A stretch of 64,000 nucleotides of DNA, from contig JAUZNX010000002.1 in assembly GCA_030706745.1 (NCBI GenBank), positions 372,001 through 436,000 of the forward strand. The letters run 5' to 3'. This stretch comes from Bacteroidota bacterium. Lineage in GTDB: Bacteria > Bacteroidota > Ignavibacteria > Palsa-1295. Below the pieces are notes generated by a model, which worked only from the letters and a program-made list of their open reading frames with translations, was not told where the DNA came from and did not search any database. Each line of letters starts with the position of its first letter. The first letter of the stretch is position 1. Made by a program: the position numbers and the translations under genes. Positions 37,937-46,267 of the stretch are shown in pieces.

Positions 37937-38596
37937 TTAGCGCTTCGTCGCATGTTGTTTCGAGATGGATGCCAAAGAATCCGCGAGGACCATTCCCGCT
38001 TCGTACGCCGCGCATTGCAGCGCACTCAGCTGCTCGGACTCCCGAAGGCGCTTGTATTGCCATTCCGTTACGGGATACGATGGCATCGAAATACTATCCT
38101 CGATGCTGCCGCAATAGTGAAGTGGCACAACGAGGTCCATTTTGTCAGAGTACACTGGCTGGTTCGTTCGAGCGACCAAGATCGTAAGATCCTCTGAGAA
38201 CCGTACGCTACAGGAGTTCATGGTCGATTCGAGTTTGCAGTCTCGAATGCGAACAATCATCTTTACATCCGGCGAGCCACTCGTGTCGTCCGTATTGATA
38301 TTGAGCACGCTGTCGAGTTCTGATTCGAATCCATCTTGGAAAGAAGTCGCAAGCGATTCGTCATGCATCAGCGGTTCTGGTCGATGCGTGAGCAGCGCGG
38401 AGAGCACAGCAACCGTCACGTTCATACACACGCTGCCATAGTCTTCCGGCTCTGATTCGTGTAGCGGCTCGATCGATACATTCAGCGAGGCTGACGTGCC
38501 GTGGATCGGATACCGATCGAGTTTAGTCGTTGCGCTGCAGGAGGCGAGCGTCGCCAGGATAACCGCCAGAGAAGCAAGCGGAAGACGTGTCATCAC
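37937..38596 (-). CDS. Uncharacterised lipoprotein coupled to the binding-protein gene
   Basis: The 219-residue protein has a lipobox at TLASCSATT. The mature part contains beta-strand patterns (ASLNVSIEPL, CMNVTVAVL, VKMIVRIRDCKLE, DLTILVARTN) and a C-terminal helix (LSALQCAAYEAGMVLADSLASIS). Such an arrangement resembles lipoproteins that assist transport or assembly, but no family can be named. Its ATG overlaps the stop of the upstream binding-protein gene as ATGA, so both are made together. Confidence 0.7.
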   Translation of the reverse strand: MMTRLPLASLAVILATLASCSATTKLDRYPIHGTSASLNVSIEPLHESEPEDYGSVCMNVTVAVLSALLTHRPEPLMHDESLATSFQDGFESELDSVLNINTDDTSGSPDVKMIVRIRDCKLESTMNSCSVRFSEDLTILVARTNQPVYSDKMDLVVPLHYCGSIEDSISMPSYPVTEWQYKRLRESEQLSALQCAAYEAGMVLADSLASISKQHATKR

Positions 38597-40296
38597 TCGC
38601 TAAACCAACAGTACTTCATGTCTAATTGATACATCGCGTTCGCTGGAAAATCCCGGACGTTTGGTTGCAGCAGATGGTAATCCTCATCGTAATAGAGGAC
38701 GAGATACGGCGCATCCTGGATTGCGAGGTTCTCAGCCTGTGCAAATAGTGTGTTCGTCTTCGAACGATCCGTCTCGTTGATCGCCGCTTCGAACAGCCGG
38801 TCGAATTCCGGATTGCGGAAGCGCGTCGAGTTGATCGTACTTGGTCCCGACGGCGGGATGTTCTTGCCGTAAAGCAGATTCAGGAAATTTTCGGGACTTG
38901 GATAGTCCGCAATCCACCCCAACCGGAAGAAGGGTGCTTTGCCATCATCGATGCGTGGCGTGAGTTGCGAGAACTCGAGCATTTGCAGGTTGATCGTCAG
39001 ACCAAGATTCTCTTTCAGTTGGGATTGAATCGCTTCAGCAACTTCAGTATTGCGCCCGCCACCAGCATTGAGATAGAGTGTGAGATCGGGGATTGTGCCG
39101 CCCAGTTCCTGTTTGGCCAGCGCAAGCTCGGCCATCGCACTATCGGCATTGAAAGAGAAGCCATGTACCAAATCGACCGGATAGCCGGGCATGCAGGGTG
39201 GCACGATGCCATGCACACCGGGTCCAGCCGCTTGTCCCTTCAGGATATACTTGATGATCTTGTCGCGATCGACGGCGAAGGCAATGGCACGACGCAAGTG
39301 CCGATTGTTCATTGGAGGAGTTGTCACGTTAAATCCATAGAATTGCACCGCCATTGCCGGCACATGAATGAGCTGGTACTTCTTGTACTTGCCCTTGGGC
39401 TCTTTGTGTTCGTCCACGACATCCTGAAAAAACTCGCTCGGAATGCGATAGACATGATCGAGCTGGTTTGCGACGAATTGCTGCAACTCCACCTTGTTAT
39501 CGAGAATGAACGTGAAGTTGACGGTGTCGAGATAGGGGAGTTGATTGCCAACGGAATCGTGCTTCCAATACCGCGGATTACGAACGAGCAGGCAATGCTG
39601 CGCTTGCTTGTAATCGATAAAGCGAAACGCGCCGGTGCCGACCGGATGAAAGACGAAATCGCGACCGTAATGCTCGACGGCCTCATGTGGATAGATAAAC
39701 CCGAATCCAACCGCTGGATAATTCAGGAATGGCGAGAACGGATGTTCGAGCGTGATGACGACTGTCGAATCGTTTGGCGCTTGCAGGCCGGGCAGACCGC
39801 CGGGTGGAAGCTTGCCCGATTCGTAGTATGCAGCGCCGCCCTTGATGTATTTGAAGTATGGCTCCGCGCCGGTGTTTGTCGTCTTATCGAGCGCGCGCGT
39901 GTAGCAATAGATTACATCCGACGCGACAAACTTGCGGCCCTTCCCGCCTGAGAAGCATGGGTCATCGTGGAAGTATGCATCGGTGCGGAGATGGAACGTG
40001 TAGGTCGTACCATCTGGCGAGATTTCCGGGAGAGTGGAAAGGCCGGGAATCAGGTTGAGATTAAGATCGAATTCGAGCAGCCGGTCATAGACGTTCTCGC
40101 CGATTTGGACCGAGGTCTGATCGTTCATCTGCACCGGATCGAGCGATCGAAGATCGGCGGTCTCGTTGATGCGGAATGTCCCGCCCAACTTCTTGCCGCC
40201 TTTGCCATCGCGCAGCGTGTGCTGGATGCCCACCTTGCGGGCACAAGAGGAGAGAAGGATCGAACCGATGAGGAGAATGATAAACTTGAATTTCAT
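38593..40296 (-). CDS. ABC transporter solute-binding lipoprotein (family 5, peptide type)
   Basis: This 567-residue protein binds peptides or similar solutes outside the inner membrane for ABC uptake. The signal peptide ends in ILLSSCARK, a lipobox. The signature of family 5 is present: GGTFRINETADLRSLDPVQ, then VASDVIYCYTRAL, VGTGAFRFIDYK, LRRAIAFAVDRDKII near residue 340, and LGWIADYPSPENFL near 470. No permease or ATPase gene is nearby, so the partner is elsewhere. A longer frame to 40398 lacks any leader quality; ATG 40296 follows a TATTTTTG box four bases upstream. Confidence 0.92.
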   Translation of the reverse strand: MKFKFIILLIGSILLSSCARKVGIQHTLRDGKGGKKLGGTFRINETADLRSLDPVQMNDQTSVQIGENVYDRLLEFDLNLNLIPGLSTLPEISPDGTTYTFHLRTDAYFHDDPCFSGGKGRKFVASDVIYCYTRALDKTTNTGAEPYFKYIKGGAAYYESGKLPPGGLPGLQAPNDSTVVITLEHPFSPFLNYPAVGFGFIYPHEAVEHYGRDFVFHPVGTGAFRFIDYKQAQHCLLVRNPRYWKHDSVGNQLPYLDTVNFTFILDNKVELQQFVANQLDHVYRIPSEFFQDVVDEHKEPKGKYKKYQLIHVPAMAVQFYGFNVTTPPMNNRHLRRAIAFAVDRDKIIKYILKGQAAGPGVHGIVPPCMPGYPVDLVHGFSFNADSAMAELALAKQELGGTIPDLTLYLNAGGGRNTEVAEAIQSQLKENLGLTINLQMLEFSQLTPRIDDGKAPFFRLGWIADYPSPENFLNLLYGKNIPPSGPSTINSTRFRNPEFDRLFEAAINETDRSKTNTLFAQAENLAIQDAPYLVLYYDEDYHLLQPNVRDFPANAMYQLDMKYCWFSE

Positions 40297-40300
40297 AGAG

Positions 40301-40308
40301 CAAAAATA
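40301..40308 (-). promoter_or_regulatory. Candidate -7 box TATTTTTG for the binding-protein gene
   Basis: On the minus strand TATTTTTG is followed by CTCT and then the ATG. This is nearly the same layout as before dapB and again suggests a leaderless transcript. No ribosome site is visible. Confidence 0.4.
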
Positions 40309-40339
40309 CGAATTGAAATCGAGTCCACCGTCGCGCGAG

Positions 40340-40430
40340 CGTTTGTGCTTCATGAATAATGGCGAATCCGTATCGATTTCAAGGATTCTATAATTCATCG
40401 TTTCACCAATTGAGTTGTAATTTAATGAAC
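40340..40430 (-). repeat. Two-part dispersed element, copy B
   Basis: The 30-base block at 40340-40369 and the 21-base block at 40410-40430 match those at 6997-7026 and 7089-7109, with one and three mismatches. The distance between blocks differs by 22 bases. Confidence 0.7.
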
Positions 40431-40550
40431 ACCCTCTCCGCCTTCATCCATCATCCCTCCGTCTTCATCCTTTTCCCCGAGCTTGGTGCCCATTATCACT
40501 GGTTCAATATACAACGACAATTCTCCCTCCGCGCGAAATCCGTTCGCGGC

Positions 40551-40624
40551 GTGTAGTGTGGAGTTTTACTCCACACACACTCTCTCGATTGGGGGGAGGG
40601 CTGTGGAGTACAACTCGACAGTAC
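40551..40624 (+). repeat. Double-hairpin repeat, left copy
   Basis: The first half is a perfect stem TGTGGAGT/ACTCCACA with a three-base loop. The second half begins CTGTGGAGTACAACTC and ends CGACAGTAC. A similar 70-bp copy lies at 43374-43443; the first 27 bases agree at 26 positions. Confidence 0.8.
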
Positions 40625-40680
40625 ACACACGCGGGGTGGGCACGTTTCCCGCCGCACACCACTTTCAAGCATAAGGATCC

Positions 40681-40698
40681 TCATGCTTTCGAAGCAAC
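40681..40698 (+). repeat. 18-bp direct repeat, left copy
   Basis: TCATGCTTTCGAAGCAAC is identical to 41252-41269. The right copy spans the true start codon of the T9SS gene, and the left copy begins a 16-codon remnant frame (MLSKQPITVFR). The toxin-antitoxin-like pair lies precisely between the copies. Confidence 0.9.
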
Positions 40699-40716
40699 CA
40701 ATCACTGTCTTCCGTT

Positions 40717-41043
40717 ATGATTACGAAGGATGACATCCTTTTCGAGGTTGAAACCCCAATTGGGTTCAAGGTCCGGGTGACCAAAGATTATTGGCATACG
40801 ATTACGACGCAAAAGCATCCAGTAATGGCGGGGCAGGATGAGTTTGTCCGAGTCACCATCCAAGATCCCGATGAAATTCGAAGGAGCAGGAGCGAGCCCA
40901 CCGTGTATCTTTTTTATCGCACCCAGCGTTCGAAACGATGGGTCTGCGCTGTGACGAAGGAGATTGCCGGAAACCAAGGATTTCTGATCACGGCATATAT
41001 CACCGATGCGATCAAGGAAGGAGAACGAATATGGACCAGATAA
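40717..41043 (+). CDS. Putative toxin, DUF4258/PBECR-like (BECR fold)
   Basis: The 108-residue protein resembles a compact nuclease-like family that is typically paired with DUF2283 proteins. It contains YWHTITTQKHP, then VTIQDPDEIRRSRS, YLFYRTQRSKRWVCAVTKE and GFLITAYITDAIKEGERIW. These blocks recall the phage Barnase-EndoU-ColicinE5/D-RelE-like group, whose members cut RNA; catalytic His/Arg/Tyr candidates are present. Activity is inferred from family resemblance, not shown. Its end overlaps the DUF2283 gene by 13 bases. Confidence 0.65.
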   Translation: MITKDDILFEVETPIGFKVRVTKDYWHTITTQKHPVMAGQDEFVRVTIQDPDEIRRSRSEPTVYLFYRTQRSKRWVCAVTKEIAGNQGFLITAYITDAIKEGERIWTR

Positions 41044-41240
41044 AAGTGTATTACGATGAGACCGGTAGGACGCTGACCGTCTGGTTTGGCGATCCTGCCG
41101 AAGAGTCCGTCGCTGAAGAAATAGGCGATGAGATCATCGTGATGAAGTCCGGCAGTGGCAAGGTCCTCGGCTTCGAGAAGTTGAACGTCCACTATCCGCA
41201 CCCGAGCCAGCTGAGTGTTGCTTTCGAGCACGCACGATAA
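41031..41240 (+). CDS. DUF2283 protein, putative antitoxin
   Basis: The 69-residue protein has the DUF2283 signature: IKVYYDETGRTLTVWFGDP near the start, then EEIGDEIIVMKSGSGKVLGFEKLN. These small beta-rich proteins often lie next to compact nuclease-like genes, as here. The start ATG 41031 follows AAGGAGA at good spacing inside the end of the upstream gene, so the two are coupled. An antitoxin role is inference from position. An 18-bp direct repeat begins 12 bases after its stop. Confidence 0.75.
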   Translation: MDQIKVYYDETGRTLTVWFGDPAEESVAEEIGDEIIVMKSGSGKVLGFEKLNVHYPHPSQLSVAFEHAR

Positions 41241-41251
41241 TCGATTGCTTA

Positions 41252-41269
41252 TCATGCTTTCGAAGCAAC
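41252..41269 (+). repeat. 18-bp direct repeat, right copy
   Basis: It is identical to 40681-40698 and includes the start codon of the T9SS gene at 41254 (MLSKQ). The copies are 571 bp apart and bracket the DUF4258/DUF2283 pair. Confidence 0.9.
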
Positions 41270-43374
41270 TCGTCACACTCTCAGTCTTCGCCGCGCTCGT
41301 CTGCGCGCCTGCCAGCGTACTCCATGCGCAATGGAAGCAATGCACTGGGCCAGAAGGCGGGTCGATCTTGACGCTCGCATCGATGGGACCGTACACATTT
41401 GCCGGAGCAAGCGGTGGAACGGTGTACCGCTCAAGCGATAACGGAGCGAGTTGGAGTCAAGTCCTTGGTACGACGAATACCGATGTCAAGGGAATTGCCA
41501 TCAGCGGTTCGACTATTTTTGTCGCGAGCGACAGCCTGTATATTTCATACGATAGCGGATTAACCTGGACAGCACGCGCTTACTTTGCGGACTATTCTCG
41601 TAAGGCGGGTTTCCTGGCAGTCCTTGGTCGCTACCTTTTTTATGCATCTCCCGATGGGGTGTTTCGAACATCGGATCAGGGTACGTCATGGGAATCCATG
41701 CTCCACGTGCTGTCACAGTGTCTGATGATAAAGGACGGAGATCTTTATGTTGGTAGCGGGATCTCACCCGGTCTTTCCCGATCGGGCGATAGTGGTACGA
41801 CGTGGTCCGATATTGCAATCGTCGATTCCTTTAATGACCGCGTCCAATCGCTTGCATTCGAGGGCAACAATATTTTTGCGGGAAGTTCTTGGGACGACAA
41901 GATTTATCGCTCGACCGATAATGGAATGACGTGGGACACCATATCGATCGGATTGCCGCAGATTGGAAACGACGGTTCTTACAACGTGATCACCTCACTT
42001 TATCAGGATAGCGCCACGCTGCTTGCCGGTACAGTGTTCGGGCTATACCGCTCTCTGGACACAGGTACAAGTTGGACGAAGATTTCTTCCATGAGGGTCC
42101 AATCGTTCATTATGGCAGGCGGCTATCTACTTGCCGGAACCGCGACCGATGGAGTCGTTCGATCAACGGATCATGGTCTGCATTGGGCAAGCAGCATCAC
42201 AGGATTGCGCGCTCTTCAGATTACATCATTTGCATCGATCGGCAAGCATCTCTTTGTCGGGGTCGACCGAAAGGGAATTTATCGGTCGGATGACAACGGG
42301 GCAACGTTCATTCCAGCCAACAAGGGGATCGATTCGCTCCACGTTGATCAGATCGTTACTATTGACACGATGCTTTTTGCTTTCACGAACAAACTATTCA
42401 TGTCGTCAAATTTTGGCGACTCTTGGGACTCAACATCTGTCAGCGCATATGCTCCGGCAGCAGCGATCGGATCAAGTCTAATCGCGACCAACAATGGAAC
42501 TTTCGTGCTTTCGTCTGACAGGGGAGCCAGTTGGACAAAACGAAGTGTTACGGGTCCTATTGATTGTCTCGTGTCAAATGGGGCCGATCTACTTGCCTGT
42601 TTTGGGAACAGCGATTGCGACCATTATGTCTCCTCGTCGAGCGATAGCGGATTAACTTGGACCGTCGTTTTTTACACTAATTGCATTTATGCTTACAGTG
42701 TAGCAAGCGATGGAGATTATCTTTTTGCGGGGACCGGGCCAGGTTACGGAAGCGGCGGCCAAGGAATATTTCGAAAGAAAAGAGCAGACAAGAATTGGAT
42801 GTATCCTTCCAGTTTTCCGGAAGTGCTGTTAGGCTCTTATGCCATCAATTCAATTACATCGAGTAATAGTGACATATTCATTTCGACAGATGAAGGAATT
42901 AATCACCTTGAACAGAAGGGCATTGGTGTGTTCCATTCATCGGACTTTGGCGACACATGGTCCGCGTTCAACGAGGGATTAACGGCCCTGGTTGTTCCGC
43001 AACTCTTCTTATTTCCGCCATACATTTTTGCCGGCACGCAATCTTCGGGTGTGTGGCGCCGCCCGCTTTCCGATTTCGGCATCAATGCGGCTGTCCACAG
43101 GTCATCGGGTGTGGCTTCGCAGGAAGTCAGTGCCTACCCCAACCCATTCTCCCAATCAACCACGATCTCCTTCACGCCGGAGGCCGGTGGCCATGCGGAT
43201 GTCTCGATCGTGAACCTGCTCGGCGTGGAGGTAGCGCGGATATTTTCTGGCGAGCTGGCGGCAGGGGAGCATACTTTCACATGGGACGCTATCGGTTTAC
43301 CCGCTGGCACGTATGAGTGTCTCATTCGCATGAACGGGCGAGTAGAGATGGTACCCGTGATCCGTTTGCGATAG
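41254..43374 (+). CDS. T9SS-secreted sortilin/BNR-repeat protein
   Basis: This 706-residue protein has a signal peptide (cleavage near VLHAQ). The mature part is a propeller of repeated BNR/Ycf48-like units, for example VYRSSDNGASWSQV, IYRSTDNGMTWDTI and LYRSLDTGTSWTKI. The last 85 residues form the T9SS tail: SAYPNPFSQSTTISF, then SIVNLLGVEVARI and LPAGTYECLIRM. Such proteins are displayed on or released from the surface and may bind glycans or proteins. The start is fixed by the signal peptide and lies 14 bases after the antitoxin stop. Confidence 0.9.
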   Translation: MLSKQLVTLSVFAALVCAPASVLHAQWKQCTGPEGGSILTLASMGPYTFAGASGGTVYRSSDNGASWSQVLGTTNTDVKGIAISGSTIFVASDSLYISYDSGLTWTARAYFADYSRKAGFLAVLGRYLFYASPDGVFRTSDQGTSWESMLHVLSQCLMIKDGDLYVGSGISPGLSRSGDSGTTWSDIAIVDSFNDRVQSLAFEGNNIFAGSSWDDKIYRSTDNGMTWDTISIGLPQIGNDGSYNVITSLYQDSATLLAGTVFGLYRSLDTGTSWTKISSMRVQSFIMAGGYLLAGTATDGVVRSTDHGLHWASSITGLRALQITSFASIGKHLFVGVDRKGIYRSDDNGATFIPANKGIDSLHVDQIVTIDTMLFAFTNKLFMSSNFGDSWDSTSVSAYAPAAAIGSSLIATNNGTFVLSSDRGASWTKRSVTGPIDCLVSNGADLLACFGNSDCDHYVSSSSDSGLTWTVVFYTNCIYAYSVASDGDYLFAGTGPGYGSGGQGIFRKKRADKNWMYPSSFPEVLLGSYAINSITSSNSDIFISTDEGINHLEQKGIGVFHSSDFGDTWSAFNEGLTALVVPQLFLFPPYIFAGTQSSGVWRRPLSDFGINAAVHRSSGVASQEVSAYPNPFSQSTTISFTPEAGGHADVSIVNLLGVEVARIFSGELAAGEHTFTWDAIGLPAGTYECLIRMNGRVEMVPVIRLR

Positions 43375-43443
43375 TGTAGTGTGGAGTTGTACTCCACACA
43401 TTATTCCATTGGCGAGGGACTGCGGAGTACAATTCCGCAGTAC
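43374..43443 (+). repeat. Double-hairpin repeat, right copy
   Basis: The first 27 bases match the left copy (40551-40577) at 26 positions, with stem TGTGGAGT/ACTCCACA. The second hairpin is CTGCGGA with TCCGCAG around GTACAAT. It begins at the last base of the T9SS stop codon, so it may also serve as the terminator. Confidence 0.8.
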
Positions 43444-43567
43444 GAGTCGGAAGAGGAATGCATACTGCCAACCGAGTTGGTTGCTGGAAAACGATATTTT
43501 TCTTTTCTTTGTGACTTTTCGATGTGTGCTGTGTTTTATTAGATATCTCCCATTACGGAATAATTGT

Positions 43568-44644
43568 ATGAAGACACTTCGATTCTCTCTTGCCGCATTC
43601 GTTGCGGCGATAGTATTGATTTTTGCTGCTTCGTCCTGTCGGCGATCGAATCCGGTTGGGCCGTCGCCCACTCCCGATACCTGCTGTCATGGCTCGATCA
43701 CCATGCACGTCATGGATTCCGCATCGAATTCCGTCGGAGCCCAGTTGGGTTCGCCAGTCGGTGGTGCGTCCGTAACGCTATCCGGCCCGGACGGCGTTAG
43801 TCATACAGGGCAAACGGACAAGAACGGCAACGTCACTTTCGATAATCTCTGTCCGGGTAAGTACGTTATTCAGACGAAAGTACAGACCCCAACTGGCGTT
43901 GTGACGAAAGAGACGACGATCACAATTGGCTGTAATCAGGTGGTGAACGAATCGCTTATGCTGCCGACGCCACCACCACCACCACCTCCTCCTCCTCCTC
44001 CTCCTCCGCCGCCGCCACCAAATCCAGACTCATGCTGTCACGCGTCGATCACGCTTCACGTATATGACACATCGGCTACTTCTGCAAATACGCGCGGAAC
44101 ACCCGTCGCCGGAGCGACGGTGACGCTCTATGGTGCTAACGGGATAACTCACATGGGGCAGACAGATGCCTTTGGAAATGTTACGTTTACCAACCTCTGC
44201 CCGGGCCAGTATGGGATTGCCATCATGGGCAATAGTGCCGCAGGGACTGCGATCACGACCAAACTTATGGTCACGGTGGACTGCAACCAGGTCGTCAACC
44301 AGACGGTGCTCGTTTCCCCAGGCTCCGTCACTCACACTGCAATGATTAGTGGACTCGTCCTCAAAGGCCCGATTTCACCAGTGCAGAAAGCTGGTCAAAC
44401 GAACGAAGCACCATTAGCTGGCGCTCAGGTTGACATTGCCGGTGCGAATGGCGTAACAGTTGCCACAGTAACCAGCGATGCAAACGGGACCTTTACGGTC
44501 CCGGTAGCTGCTGGGACATACACGCTCACGCCGCAGCCGCTTACGAATTCGATGCTGCCGCGCCCGCAAGGTTCGGTTACCGTACAGGTCGTGTCCGGTG
44601 CAACGGTGTCGGTCACATTGCACTACGATACCGGAATTCGCTAA
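43568..44644 (+). CDS. Lipoprotein with two SpaA/CarboxypepD-like repeats, polyproline linker and a third domain
   Basis: This 358-residue protein has a lipobox at FAASSCRRS. Two similar prealbumin-type units lie at about residues 38-125 and 155-255. Each starts CCH(G/A)SIT(M/L)HV and ends in CPG(K/Q)Y followed by a CNQVVN motif. Between them lies a run of 17 prolines (43970-44020). A third Ig-like module (about 260-355; GAQVDIAGANGVTVATV) closes the protein. Cys pairs in the repeats suggest disulphides. Adhesion or structural display is plausible, and enzyme motifs are absent. A strong terminator follows. Confidence 0.8.
   Translation: MKTLRFSLAAFVAAIVLIFAASSCRRSNPVGPSPTPDTCCHGSITMHVMDSASNSVGAQLGSPVGGASVTLSGPDGVSHTGQTDKNGNVTFDNLCPGKYVIQTKVQTPTGVVTKETTITIGCNQVVNESLMLPTPPPPPPPPPPPPPPPPPNPDSCCHASITLHVYDTSATSANTRGTPVAGATVTLYGANGITHMGQTDAFGNVTFTNLCPGQYGIAIMGNSAAGTAITTKLMVTVDCNQVVNQTVLVSPGSVTHTAMISGLVLKGPISPVQKAGQTNEAPLAGAQVDIAGANGVTVATVTSDANGTFTVPVAAGTYTLTPQPLTNSMLPRPQGSVTVQVVSGATVSVTLHYDTGIR
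43970..44020 (+). repeat. Triplet repeat encoding 17 prolines
   Basis: CCA, CCT, CCG and CCA codons come in homogeneous runs, a pattern typical of slippage growth. It forms a rigid linker between two domains of the lipoprotein. Confidence 0.9.
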
Positions 44645-44687
44645 CGGGTAGCAATGCTTGACGTGCTAAGCGTGGTGTTAATTTTGA

Positions 44688-44719
44688 GGGACGTGCCTGG
44701 CACGTCCCTTTCTATTTTT
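44688..44719 (+). terminator. Intrinsic terminator after the repeat lipoprotein gene
   Basis: GGGACGTG pairs with CACGTCCC around CCTGG, followed by TTTCTATTTTT. It lies 44 bases after the stop and before a convergent gene. Confidence 0.85.
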
Positions 44720-44757
44720 GGGGTGAGCGTCGTAATGCTTGGATCCAGAGTCTGATC

Positions 44758-45978
44758 CTATTCTCTCACAATCATTCTCGTCACGTTCTCTAACGGCGAG
44801 TATATCCGGACGCAGTACACGCCTGGCGCGAGAGGGGAGAGATCGAGCGTGAAAGCCGTCGCCTGCTCGCTCGATTCGAGCACGCTCTGGCCGAGCAGAT
44901 TCAGTACAGTGACATGAGCTCTGGATGGCGCACCTTCAATCGTAATGAGGCCTGTTGTTGGATTGGGAGACAATTCAATTGTTGCAGATGATGAATTCGC
45001 AACACCGGCATTCGCGATATCGGAGATCTTCATACGCCATACGCCTTCATCGGAAGGGTATGTACCAGAGCCCTGGTTCGTTCCGGCAAAGAGATAGCCA
45101 CTGGATGTTGTTAGAGCCGAAATCAATGCACGCGATAGTCCCCTGTGAGCCGGTGACCAATGTTGTGCACCATCCTTCGCGACATATACGCCGCTGTCGG
45201 TCGAGCCATCAAAAATATATGGATCATTCGCGATGAGCACATTTCCATAGTGAGTGCCATAGAGTTGGGTCCACGTTGCACCGCGGTCGCTGGAGGTAAT
45301 GAGCCAACCATTTGGGCCACCCACACCTCCGACAAGTATTGTATCCAGTGCTGTAATAACATAGGTTGGTTTGCCTTGCGATGTGGCGTTCCAACTTGTT
45401 CCGCTGTCGGTGGATCGGAAGACGCCACTATTTGTGCACGCAAAAACATCGGACCACACGAAAGCCAATCCGGAGGCCATGGTACCATTGGGCAGACCAT
45501 TGTTGATCATCTCCCATGGCAATCCATCGCCCATGGATCGAAAAATTCCAGTGTTGCCAGCGAGGAATCGCATAGATCCCCACCCCACAATCGAACCGAT
45601 TGCATCGTACTTGTTTCTCAGGCCAGCGGTGTCCAAAGCCCAGCTCGTTCCCAGATCGGAGCTCACGACCAAATGCCGGAAGGACGAAGCGTAGAACTTG
45701 GGGCCAGCAGCGAAGACTCCAATAGTAGCGGTCGGGCTTATTCCCGAGTTCGCGGGAAAATTGGAGCAGAGCGTCCACGACTCTCCAAGATCGTTCGATC
45801 GATAGCACCCCTGGTCGGTCCCGGCCATGAGGGTCGTGTCAATCGCGGCGAGAGAGTAAACGGTCATACCCTGTTGTGGCAGGCCATTACTCACGCGCAC
45901 CCACTGCGCCTGGGCGCCCGAGACGACACTGAACAGCATGGTGGCGATCGATGCGAGGAGAGTCGGTTTGAGATGCAT
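44758..45978 (-). CDS. T9SS-secreted sortilin/BNR-repeat protein
   Basis: This 406-residue protein has a signal peptide (cleavage near GAQAQ). Repeated BNR-type units run through the mature part: CYRSNDLGESWTLC, LVVSSDLGTSWAL, IFRSMGDGLPWEM and VFRSTDSGTSWNAT. The T9SS tail is ELSPNPTTGLITIEG, followed by TVLNLLGQSV and APGVYCVRIYSP. It is a shorter relative of the proteins at 41254 and 56289, with which it shares the G-xW repeat pattern. The role at the cell surface is unknown. Confidence 0.88.
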   Translation of the reverse strand: MHLKPTLLASIATMLFSVVSGAQAQWVRVSNGLPQQGMTVYSLAAIDTTLMAGTDQGCYRSNDLGESWTLCSNFPANSGISPTATIGVFAAGPKFYASSFRHLVVSSDLGTSWALDTAGLRNKYDAIGSIVGWGSMRFLAGNTGIFRSMGDGLPWEMINNGLPNGTMASGLAFVWSDVFACTNSGVFRSTDSGTSWNATSQGKPTYVITALDTILVGGVGGPNGWLITSSDRGATWTQLYGTHYGNVLIANDPYIFDGSTDSGVYVAKDGAQHWSPAHRGLSRALISALTTSSGYLFAGTNQGSGTYPSDEGVWRMKISDIANAGVANSSSATIELSPNPTTGLITIEGAPSRAHVTVLNLLGQSVLESSEQATAFTLDLSPLAPGVYCVRIYSPLENVTRMIVRE

Positions 45979-46242
45979 GGTCGTAAGCGGTTGATGTCAA
46001 AAATGCTATGGATTCATACTATAGAAGACCACTCAAGGAGAGAAAGGTAACAGCAGCAACCGAAGAATTCATGACGTGTCCCTCCATCCTCGATGAATCT
46101 CACTCTTGGGACAGCTTCAATCAAAGCCCTCCCTATTTAAAACGCTTGAGGTGGCCTCCGGTTACAAATAAATCTTTAGTCAGAATGTAGATTTTTGCCG
46201 AATGAACAATTCTAAGCGTGAAACCGCATGTTCTCATAGCCG

Positions 46243-46250
46243 TATCTTTG
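46243..46250 (+). promoter_or_regulatory. Candidate -7 box TATCTTTG for the pirin gene
   Basis: TATCTTTG matches TAnnTTTG and lies 17 bases before the ATG at 46268. A -33 element is not clear. The transcript leader would be about ten bases. Confidence 0.4.
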
Positions 46251-46267
46251 TTGCAACATAAATTATT

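Larger units (their letters stand above)
40297..40716. other. 420-bp intergenic region made of repeats
   Basis: No gene is supported. It holds the promoter box and copy B of the two-part element near the binding-protein gene (40301-40430) and the first copy of a double-hairpin repeat (40551-40624). An 18-base copy of the start of the gene at 41254 lies at 40681-40698. Confidence 0.75.

Noticed and set aside
40297-40398. Longer start for the binding-protein gene
   Set aside because: The extension has no leader character and covers a sequence repeated at 7 kb; the lipoprotein signal begins at 40296.
40551-43443. Insertion sequence
   Set aside because: There is no transposase gene between the repeats, so an IS call is not supported.
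43568-44644. Frameshift at the proline run
   Set aside because: The frame continues cleanly into a second domain homologous to the first, so the run is a linker.
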